A stretch of 8,388 nucleotides of DNA from Peptococcaceae bacterium (GTDB lineage: Bacteria > Bacillota > Peptococcia > DRI-13 > UBA5745). The stretch spans positions 1-8,388 of the forward strand of contig JAISDM010000092.1 in the NCBI GenBank assembly GCA_031264885.1. Reading direction: 5' to 3'. Positions 1 through 4,944 of this stretch are shown here, piece after piece; the stretch's first letter is position 1; each line of letters begins with the position of its first letter. Position numbers and translations under genes: made by a program. The notes beneath the pieces were generated by a model. It saw only the letters and a program-made list of their open reading frames with translations, searched no databases and was not told where the DNA came from.

Positions 1-163
1 GAGCGTTTTAGAATTTCTAGGCGAAATTTGCGTCCGCAAAAGCCACTGTTTGAGCGGAGCGAGTTTGGCTTTTGCAGCAAATTGAGCCGTAGAAATTCAA
101 AACGCGGAGCCGTAAGGGCAATATCTCCTCCTTCACCGGGTATTCTGCCATACTTCGAGTTAT
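1..163. repeat. Palindromic repeat copy A (left part cut by window start)
   Basis: An imperfect inverted repeat runs from 3 to 105: the arm 3-45 pairs with 66-105 around a 20-nt loop containing GAGCGGAGCGAG. It is followed at 118-140 by the right half of an outer arm, identical to 1276-1298 over 23 bp. The tail to about 163 is a diverged version of the tail after 1298. Several of the differences there are transitions. Bases 1-82 match 8307-8388 at 81 of 82 positions. The copy lies immediately downstream of the tsaD stop. No protein is credible in it. It could fold in the tsaD transcript, but I see no run of U after the stem that would make it a standard terminator. Confidence 0.9.
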
Positions 164-164
164 T

Positions 165-1193
165 CTATTTCGCCGAATACAGTTTCATACCCGGTATCGC
201 GTTCAAATCCCATCCCGAACGTTCCCCCCCGGCAAAACGATAATACGCGGCACAGGCAATCATAGCGGCGTTGTCCGTGCAAAAAACCGGTTCGGGGCAA
301 TATAAGCGCAGCCCTTCCTCCCGGGCCCGCCGAGCCATCCTTTCCCTCAGCTTCCGATTGGCCGCCACACCCCCGGCCATCAAAACATTCCCGGTTTCAA
401 AACGGACGGCGGCGCGGACGGTTTTTTCCACCAGCACCTCCACCACACTTTCCTGGAACGAAGCAGCCAAATCAGGAATATTCAGGGTTTTTTTCTCTCG
501 TTCCCGCTGAACCAGCCTCATCATTGCCGTCTTTAAGCCGCTAAAACTGAATTCCCAACTTCCGTCACCCAACCATGCCCTCGGCAGCTCATAAGCCCCT
601 TCTCGCCCCTCAGAAGCCAACCGGTCAATTTCAGGGCCGCCAGGATAGGGCAGCCCCATAGCCCTGGCCGCCTTATCAAAGGCTTCCCCCGCCGAATCGT
701 CCCGCGTCTGTCCCAGCAGCTCATACCTTCCATGCCCCGTCATCCGCGTCAGAGCCGTGTGCCCCCCCGAAACGACCAGCCCGATCAGAGGAAACTCAAT
801 CTGCCCGTGTGTCAGCCAATTGGCATAAATATGCCCCTCGATATGATTGACCCCCAATAACGGCAGACCGAGGCCATAAGCCAAGCCTTTGGCGGTATTC
901 ACCCCCACCAGCAAAGCGCCCGCCAGACCCGGGCCGCAAGACACAGCGATGCCATCCATATCCCCCAAAGCCAGCCCGCTTTCCCTCAGCGCGGAGTCTA
1001 CCAGAATATTGACCTGCTCCAAGTGATTCCGGGAAGCCAATTCCGGAATCACACCCCCGAACTGCCTGTGAATATCCGCCTGAGACGCAACCACATTGGC
1101 CCGAAGCCTCGATCCTTCTTCCAGAACCGCCGCGGCAGTCTCATCACAACTGGTCTCTATCGCGAGAATCACCCGCGGAGAACTCCCCGTCAA
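165..1193 (-). CDS. tsaD: tRNA N6-adenosine threonylcarbamoyltransferase TsaD
   Basis: TsaD moves the threonylcarbamoyl group from threonylcarbamoyl-AMP onto A37 of ANN-decoding tRNAs (t6A), working in the cytoplasm with TsaB and TsaE. The 342-aa product is full length for the family. It starts with the ASKHA-fold strand VILAIETSCDET (residues 8-19). The metal site is visible as NHIEGH (H117, H121) plus D307 in FCTDNAA. Other family blocks are VSGGHTAL (141-148), GEAFDKAARAMGLPYPGGP (169-187), FSFSGLKTAM (215-224) and AGGVAANRKLRERM (273-286). The start is a TTG at 1193, supported by GAGGGGG 7 nt upstream (1201-1207) and by the family N-terminus; no ATG fits. It is the last gene of the block and is separated from rimI by 132 bp holding a hairpin repeat. 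Its TAG stop lies directly beside another copy of that repeat. Identification is secure. Confidence 0.97.
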   Translation of the reverse strand: MTGSSPRVILAIETSCDETAAAVLEEGSRLRANVVASQADIHRQFGGVIPELASRNHLEQVNILVDSALRESGLALGDMDGIAVSCGPGLAGALLVGVNTAKGLAYGLGLPLLGVNHIEGHIYANWLTHGQIEFPLIGLVVSGGHTALTRMTGHGRYELLGQTRDDSAGEAFDKAARAMGLPYPGGPEIDRLASEGREGAYELPRAWLGDGSWEFSFSGLKTAMMRLVQREREKKTLNIPDLAASFQESVVEVLVEKTVRAAVRFETGNVLMAGGVAANRKLRERMARRAREEGLRLYCPEPVFCTDNAAMIACAAYYRFAGGERSGWDLNAIPGMKLYSAK

Positions 1194-1232
1194 TCCGCTT
1201 CCCCCTCAATTTATAATAACGCAGAATAGATA

Positions 1233-1320
1233 AGCAATATCCCGGTGAAGGAGGAGATATTGCCCGATTAGGCGAGCAATATCTCCTCCTTCACCGGGGG
1301 TTTTGCCACACTCCGAATCA
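1233..1320. repeat. Palindromic repeat copy B (core deleted, perfect 23-bp stem)
   Basis: Bases 1241-1263 are the exact reverse complement of 1276-1298 with a 12-nt loop CCGATTAGGCGA. The outer arms are the same as in copies A and C, but the inner hairpin (GCGTTTTAG... to ...AAAACGC) is missing, so this is an internally deleted version. It fills most of the 132-bp gap between rimI and tsaD and would form a very stable hairpin in the transcript. Each arm contains AAGGAGG or its complement. Confidence 0.93.
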
Positions 1321-1325
1321 CAGCC

Positions 1326-1787
1326 TCATCTTCTATCCGTGTAAAGCCACATGATCAAAGCATCCTCCCCCGTATCGGAATAATACCCCTTCCGGGAGCC
1401 GACACAAGTAAAACCCAAACTCTCATACAGCGCGAGCGCCACAAAATTAGACACCCTGACCTCAAGCGTTATATGTAACATACCATGTGAAATTGCACTG
1501 TCAATGATTTTTTCCATCAGCCGCCGCCCGAGATGCCTGCCCCGGAAGCCGTTTCTGACGGCAATATTCGTAATGTGCGCCTCATCGATGATCTTCCAGT
1601 ACCCGCAATATCCCAGCACATAGTCCGGCGCCGCCGCGCCGGCAACTACCAGATACACCGTTCTCTCCTTATATTTCAGCTCGTTTTGGAACGAATGCTC
1701 CGACCAGGGCAGCGTAAAAGCCTGCTTTTCTATTTCCGCCACTTGAGGTATATCTTTTTCCGTCATAGCCCGAAAAATAAAGCCCAC
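1326..1787 (-). CDS. rimI: GNAT N-acetyltransferase RimI (ribosomal protein bS18-type)
   Basis: This is a GNAT-fold N-alpha-acetyltransferase. In E. coli RimI acetylates the N-terminal alanine of ribosomal protein S18; in Bacillota the physiological substrate is less certain. With the chosen start the protein has 153 residues, the usual size. The opening FRAMTEKDIPQVAEIEKQAF, the LPWSEHSF stretch, the acetyl-CoA-binding signature ITNIAVRNGFRGRHLGRRLM and the C-terminal ALYESLGF...YYSDTGEDALIMWL are all typical. The reading frame stays open up to 1874, but those extra 29 residues are translated from the repeat and its edge, so I reject them. I choose GTG at 1787 because AAAAGGGG (1798-1805) lies about 10 nt upstream and it keeps the conserved R-x-M-T/x-x-x-D-I block. 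An ATG at 1766 would remove part of the first strand. It sits between tsaB and tsaD, the usual place. Confidence 0.93.
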   Translation of the reverse strand: MGFIFRAMTEKDIPQVAEIEKQAFTLPWSEHSFQNELKYKERTVYLVVAGAAAPDYVLGYCGYWKIIDEAHITNIAVRNGFRGRHLGRRLMEKIIDSAISHGMLHITLEVRVSNFVALALYESLGFTCVGSRKGYYSDTGEDALIMWLYTDRR

Positions 1788-1818
1788 CCCAACAGCGCCC
1801 CTTTTCTTTATTAAACGT

Positions 1819-1928
1819 GATTCGTGATCCAGCAATATCCCGGTGAAGGAGGGTGACGCTGACCGATTAGGCAAAGCGTTTTAGAATTTCTAGGCGAAAT
1901 TTGCGCCCGCGAAACCCCATCACGAATC
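1819..1928. repeat. Palindromic repeat copy C (left half) with 10-bp flanking inverted repeat
   Basis: Bases 1831-1853 match the left outer arm of copy B, CCGATTAGGC recurs at 1863-1872, and 1875-1913 match bases 2-40 of copy A with two transitions. The sequence then stops before the centre of the element, so the right half is missing. GATTCGTGAT at 1819-1828 and its exact complement ATCACGAATC at 1919-1928 bracket the fragment; the second arm overlaps the tsaB stop. The copy occupies the gap between tsaB and rimI. Confidence 0.88.
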
Positions 1929-2609
1929 CTTCCGCCGGCCAATCTCCACAGACCTGACATATCCGGGCTTCAGCTCATACAGATGATCCTGTTCCCCGCG
2001 AAGAAGCTTTTGCCGGCCCATCCAGGCCACCACAGAAGCCCTGAGATCGCTCATCGGATGAATGAACAGATTCAGCCGGTCCCCCGAGCCCTCCCACACA
2101 GACCGGTGATTCCACGCGCCATTCCCCGCCAGCGCCACAGGCTCGCCCAGCTCCAGCAGCCTTCGCGCCCAATCCTCAGGCAGCACGCCCCGGGGTTCCT
2201 CCGCCAGGCGAAGCGCCCCGTCCATCTTTCGATACAGCGCGGCATACACCTCTCCCCGAAAAGCGTCTATCATCGGAGACACCCATCCATCCATAACCGC
2301 GGCTTGACACGCGGCGGCCTCCAGCGTACCTATTCCGGCAATGGGCACATTCAAACTCTGCGCCAGCCCCTTCGCCAGAGTCATTCCGATCCTGAGCCCG
2401 GTAAAAGACCCCGGCCCGGAAGACACAGCCAGCCCCTCCACCTGCCCAACCGCGTATCCCACCTGACCCAGAAGCGCGTCTATCATGGGCAGCAGCTGCT
2501 GGGAATGGGTCAAACCGCGGTTGAGCGATATCTCTCCCGCCAGTCCGTCCGCGTCCGCCAAAGCCACAGAAGCCGCCGGGGTGGCGCTGTCAATTCCCAG
2601 AACGAGCAT
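1920..2609 (-). CDS. tsaB: tRNA threonylcarbamoyladenosine biosynthesis protein TsaB
   Basis: TsaB is the catalytically inactive paralogue of TsaD. It dimerises with TsaD and forms the scaffold to which TsaE binds during t6A synthesis. The 229-residue product matches the family length. It shows MLVLGIDSATPAASVAL at the N-terminus, then LTHSQQLLPMIDALL (34-48), and the signature VSSGPGSFTGLRIGMTLAKG (63-82), followed by DAFRGEVYAALY. As expected for TsaB, the paired metal-binding histidines of TsaD are absent. The ATG at 2609 has GGGAGGA about 11 nt upstream, inside the end of tsaE; the two genes overlap by 20 bp (2590-2609), so translation is probably coupled. The TGA stop (1920-1922) falls within the right arm of a 10-bp inverted repeat flanking a repeat copy. 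The downstream gap to rimI is 132 bp. Confidence 0.96.
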   Translation of the reverse strand: MLVLGIDSATPAASVALADADGLAGEISLNRGLTHSQQLLPMIDALLGQVGYAVGQVEGLAVSSGPGSFTGLRIGMTLAKGLAQSLNVPIAGIGTLEAAACQAAVMDGWVSPMIDAFRGEVYAALYRKMDGALRLAEEPRGVLPEDWARRLLELGEPVALAGNGAWNHRSVWEGSGDRLNLFIHPMSDLRASVVAWMGRQKLLRGEQDHLYELKPGYVRSVEIGRRKDS

Positions 2610-3081
2610 AGGGCCTCATTTCCTCCCATAAAGACGCCACAGTCACAGACCGCCCCACGGCGCTCATCTCAATTTCGCGCCCTTCTCCCTCTCCGCGGGT
2701 CATATACCTGAACCATATCTGAAGATAATCCTCAGGCAAATACCCCTGAACGAGCGATCCCCACTCCACCACGCTGACACCCGAGCCGTAAAAATATTCT
2801 TCGTAACCCAACCCTTCCATCTCCTCCGGCCCGCGCAGCCGGTACACATCGAAATGGGCCAAATCCAGACGCGCGCCTTTATACAAATGCAGCAAGGCAA
2901 ACGTAGGGCTGGTCACAAGCTCCGCGGAACCCAAACCTTGCGCCAGCCCCTTGACAAACCGGGTTTTTCCCGCACCCAGCTCTCCATCCAGGCTTATGAC
3001 CTGCCCGCCCGGAATCCGTTCCCCCAGCAAAGCGCCCAAATCCTCCGTCTCCTTTGGCGAAAAAGTCTCAAATATCAGCAT
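2590..3081 (-). CDS. tsaE: tRNA threonylcarbamoyladenosine biosynthesis ATPase TsaE
   Basis: TsaE is the small P-loop ATPase that binds the TsaB-TsaD dimer and resets it between rounds of t6A formation. The 163-residue product carries the Walker A motif GELGAGKT (33-40), TSPTFALLHLY (58-68), the family block HFDVYRL (76-82) and VVEWGSL with E106 and W107 (104-110). The frame is open to 3138, but the first 19 codons are out-of-frame reading of the amidohydrolase end. ATG at 3081 has GGAG 6 nt upstream and gives the canonical N-terminus ending in Walker A near residue 40. The gene overlaps the amidohydrolase stop by 14 bp (3068-3081) and tsaB by 20 bp, so amidohydrolase, tsaE and tsaB form one coupled string. 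The C-terminal tail of about 25 residues is not conserved enough for me to interpret. Confidence 0.95.
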   Translation of the reverse strand: MLIFETFSPKETEDLGALLGERIPGGQVISLDGELGAGKTRFVKGLAQGLGSAELVTSPTFALLHLYKGARLDLAHFDVYRLRGPEEMEGLGYEEYFYGSGVSVVEWGSLVQGYLPEDYLQIWFRYMTRGEGEGREIEMSAVGRSVTVASLWEEMRPYARSGN

Positions 3082-4240
3082 TTTCACTCCAGACCTTCGC
3101 CCCGTCCACAAACACGAGGCGCACCCTCGACCGCACATCCAGAGGATGTCCGTCCAGCAATACCAGGTCCGCGTCCTTGCCCGGATCCAGAGATCCCAGC
3201 CGGTCTTCCAGCTTTAGAATCTTTGCCGGATTGAGCGTAATGGCCTTCAGCGCGTCCGCCTCAGGCATGCCGTGCCGCACGCATAAGGCGGCGCAAAGAG
3301 AGAGATATTGAATCGGCGTGCAGGAATGATCCGTGGTCAGCGCCGTCAATACGCCCGCCGCCATCAAATCCACCGCCGTTTTCCAGGACAGCTCCTTCAG
3401 CTCCACCTTCGCTCTGGAAGAAAACGTAGGCCCGACCACCACCGGCGCCTGCCGCTTCAGCAGCGCGGGAATCAGCTTATGTCCTTCCGTCGCGTGTTCG
3501 ATCACCAGATCCACATTGAATTCCTCGGCGATGCGGATGGCCGTCAGTATGTCGTCAGCGCGGTGGGCGTGAGCGCGCAGAGGGATCTGGCCTTCCAGGA
3601 CCTCCGTCAGGGCTTCCATGCCCAGATCCCTCTGGGTCACCTCCCCGTCCTCCAAATCTTTCTTCCGCTTCATTTGGTAGTCCTGGGCCTCCGCCAGCGC
3701 CTGCCTCAACAGAGCGGCGATGCCCATCCGGGTATAGGGCATTTTTTTCTGTTCGGCATAAACGCGCTTAGGATTCTCCCCGAACGCGACCTTAACGCCC
3801 GCCTGGGGATTCAGCACCATCGAATCAAAACTTGGCCCCGCCGTCTTCATAACCAGCGACATGCCCCCCACCACATTGGCGCTTCCGGGCCCGGTCATCA
3901 CCGTGGTCACCCCGCCGCTCAAGGCGTCCTCGAACCCGATATCGAAAGGGTTAATGCCGTCCAGCGCCCTCAAGGCCGGCGTCACAGGATCCGAAATCTC
4001 GTTGACATCGTCCCCTTCCCACTGATAGATCTCCTCCATAATGCCCAGGTGCGTATGCGCGTCGATAAAACCGGGAACCGCGGTCAAGCCGTCCCCCGGA
4101 ATGATTTGCGTATCCGGCGGGAGCTCGACGTCCGCCCCCACCGCCGTCAGTTTTCCGTCTTTCCAAAGGATCGTCCCTTTAGGGATCACAGGCCCGGATA
4201 CAGGATATATTCGCGCGCCCACAACAGCTTGATAGTCCAT
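3068..4240 (-). CDS. Metal-dependent amidohydrolase (imidazolonepropionase-related, COG1228-like), substrate unknown
   Basis: This 390-aa protein belongs to the amidohydrolase superfamily (TIM-barrel metalloenzymes). A small beta domain spans roughly residues 1-55 and returns at 345-388 (GSLDPGKDADLVLLDG). The metal site is recognisable: H62 and H64 in GFIDAHTHLG, H224/H226 in LRAHAHRADD, H249 in VIEHATEGHK, and D304 in LTTDHSCTP. The stretch GVKVAFGENPKRVYAEQKKM (148-167) resembles a subgroup usually annotated only as amidohydrolase or imidazolonepropionase-like, and K150 there could be a metal-bridging lysine. No histidine-degradation genes are nearby, so a role in histidine breakdown is not supported. 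There is no signal peptide; a cytoplasmic enzyme is expected. The start is ATG 4240, with GAAAGG about 11 nt upstream. It ends inside tsaE, suggesting coexpression with t6A genes without proving a functional link. Family call is firm; substrate unknown. Confidence 0.85.
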   Translation of the reverse strand: MDYQAVVGARIYPVSGPVIPKGTILWKDGKLTAVGADVELPPDTQIIPGDGLTAVPGFIDAHTHLGIMEEIYQWEGDDVNEISDPVTPALRALDGINPFDIGFEDALSGGVTTVMTGPGSANVVGGMSLVMKTAGPSFDSMVLNPQAGVKVAFGENPKRVYAEQKKMPYTRMGIAALLRQALAEAQDYQMKRKKDLEDGEVTQRDLGMEALTEVLEGQIPLRAHAHRADDILTAIRIAEEFNVDLVIEHATEGHKLIPALLKRQAPVVVGPTFSSRAKVELKELSWKTAVDLMAAGVLTALTTDHSCTPIQYLSLCAALCVRHGMPEADALKAITLNPAKILKLEDRLGSLDPGKDADLVLLDGHPLDVRSRVRLVFVDGAKVWSENADI

Positions 4241-4257
4241 GTTTTCCCATACCTTTC

Positions 4258-4290
4258 ATTCTATCACCATATGTGCATTTGATCAAACGC
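4258..4290 (-). promoter_or_regulatory. Possible sigma-A-type promoter with overlapping palindrome before the amidohydrolase
   Basis: On the minus strand TTGATC (4281-4286) and TAGAAT (4258-4263) are separated by exactly 17 nt. A TG one base before the -10 box gives an extended -10. The palindrome TTTGATCAAA, with one mismatch pair and a flanking GC on each side (4275-4290), overlaps the -35 box and could be an operator. A transcript from here would start around 4250 and have only about 10 nt of leader without a Shine-Dalgarno site. It may therefore be weak or fortuitous, with the amidohydrolase mainly read from mazF. Confidence 0.35.
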
Positions 4291-4653
4291 TTATGACAAC
4301 TTCTTCAGTCCCAAGCTGATTTCTAAAGCCTGATCCACCAAATTCATATAGCCCGAACCCAATTTGGCTATTTTTTCCTTGAGGCGCCGTTTATCAATCG
4401 TCCGGATCTGCTCCGTCAGGACGATTGAATCCTTCTCCAAACCGCACGCGACCGCGGGCAGTTCCACATGAGTCGGCATTTTTGATTTTAACATCTGCCC
4501 GGTAATAGCCGCGATAATGGTGGTAGGGCTATATTGATTGCCGACGTCATTCTGCAGAATCAGAACGGGCCTCAAGCCCCCCTGTTCCGATCCGACCACT
4601 GGGTTTAATGTAGCGTAAAATATTTCCCCGCGTTTAACTTCATCCAAAGCCAT
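4291..4653 (-). CDS. mazF: MazF/EndoA-family endoribonuclease toxin
   Basis: This is a type II toxin, a sequence-specific mRNA interferase of the Bacillus EndoA (NdoA/MazF) family; the members studied in Bacillus cut at UACAU. The 120-aa product runs VKRGEIFYATLNPVVGSEQG, then LRPVLILQNDVGNQYSPTT, IIAAITGQ, KMPTHVEL, IVLTEQIRTIDKRRL and VDQALEISLGL, close to family sequence throughout. The catalytic pair is present: R28 (in GGLRP) and T51 (in AAITGQ), aligning with R25 and T48 of the Bacillus enzyme, so it should be active. I prefer ATG 4653 for its match to the family start. TTG 4662 and GTG 4656 are alternatives in frame, and none has a strong Shine-Dalgarno site, which fits translational coupling to the antitoxin stop 15 nt upstream. 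The recognition sequence cannot be read from the protein. Confidence 0.95.
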   Translation of the reverse strand: MALDEVKRGEIFYATLNPVVGSEQGGLRPVLILQNDVGNQYSPTTIIAAITGQMLKSKMPTHVELPAVACGLEKDSIVLTEQIRTIDKRRLKEKIAKLGSGYMNLVDQALEISLGLKKLS

Positions 4654-4668
4654 CACATCCAAACATCA

Positions 4669-4851
4669 TTATCCATCGTTCCTTTTCAGAAGCAGCCGAA
4701 ACGCTTCCTCGTCGCTGAACACCGCTTCTTTGGCCAAAAACAAATTCATCCGGCTTGTTTCGCGATACCCGTCCTTCAAATCATTCAATTCCCCCGCGCC
4801 TGATTTCCTGCCTTGATCCTGACTGTCGGACTCCCACGCTTTCGCTGTCAT
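4669..4851 (-). CDS. Short MazE/EndoAI-like antitoxin lacking a ribbon-helix-helix domain
   Basis: This 60-residue protein sits directly before mazF, in the antitoxin position. Residues about 27-55 (DLKDGYRETSRMNLFLAKEA followed by VFSDEEAF) align by eye with the toxin-binding C-terminal part of Bacillus MazE/EndoAI (DLMRRGYMEMAKINLNISSE and onward). The N-terminal 25 residues are polar, rich in S, Q, K, G and D, and show no ribbon-helix-helix DNA-binding domain, whereas the Bacillus antitoxin is about 93 residues and begins with one. The start is ATG 4851, with GGAGG 8 nt upstream. An in-frame ATG at 4866 would be practically leaderless from the promoter at 4874-4902. The 78-bp gap upstream is too short to hide the missing domain in another frame. 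I infer that it neutralises MazF by binding its dimer cleft but probably does not bind DNA itself. Confidence 0.8.
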   Translation of the reverse strand: MTAKAWESDSQDQGRKSGAGELNDLKDGYRETSRMNLFLAKEAVFSDEEAFRLLLKRNDG

Positions 4852-4873
4852 TCTACTGTCCTCCATATGCTAT

Positions 4874-4902
4874 ATTGTACAGTTAAACGCCATTTTATGC
4901 AA
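4874..4902 (-). promoter_or_regulatory. Sigma-A-like promoter of the antitoxin-mazF pair
   Basis: On the minus strand TTGCAT (4897-4902) and TACAAT (4874-4879) are separated by exactly 17 nt in the gap between nnr and the antitoxin gene. The -10 box matches the consensus at 5 of 6 positions; the -35 only at the TTG. Transcription would start near 4867, giving a leader of about 16 nt that carries GGAGG. This placement supports ATG 4851 as the antitoxin start and gives mazF expression independent of the glmM-acpS-nnr string. Confidence 0.6.
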
Positions 4903-4913
4903 GGTTCGCATAA
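4895..4913. promoter_or_regulatory. Dyad TTATGC-N7-GCATAA over the -35 box (possible operator)
   Basis: A perfect 6-bp inverted repeat with a 7-nt spacer (4895-4900 and 4908-4913) overlaps the -35 element of the antitoxin promoter. The position suits a repressor site. The antitoxin encoded here seems to lack a DNA-binding domain, so any repressor would have to be another protein, unless the dyad is chance. Confidence 0.35.
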
Positions 4914-4944
4914 TTTTCATTTATCTGTCTTGCCCCGGCCCGGA

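Noticed and set aside
1..164. Rho-independent terminator after tsaD
   Set aside because: The hairpins are long and symmetric and no U-run follows the stem on the minus strand; the structure is explained by the dispersed repeat.
28..243. Plus-strand open frame of 71 codons across repeat copy A and the end of tsaD
   Set aside because: It translates the palindromic repeat and the antisense of tsaD, lacks a convincing Shine-Dalgarno site and shows no family resemblance.
1210..1237. Possible promoter TTGCTT-N16-TATAAA before tsaD
   Set aside because: The predicted start would fall on the tsaD Shine-Dalgarno site, and the AT-rich stretch is short; too weak to list as a feature.
1788..1874. N-terminal extension of rimI to 1874
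   Set aside because: The extra codons come from repeat copy C and its flank, and the family starts close to FRAMTEKDI; GTG 1787 has a better-placed Shine-Dalgarno site.
1233..1928. CRISPR array or integron-type repeat
   Set aside because: The repeats are not evenly spaced, are of different lengths, and lie between conserved genes with no cas or integrase gene.
1983..2711. Plus-strand open frame of 242 codons
   Set aside because: It is antisense to tsaB/tsaE with composition rich in H, R, P and Q, typical of the shadow of a GC-rich gene.
3308..4282. Plus-strand open frame of 324 codons
   Set aside because: It is antisense to the amidohydrolase gene, very rich in R, H and Q, with no recognisable domain; the opposite strand has a full metal-site enzyme.
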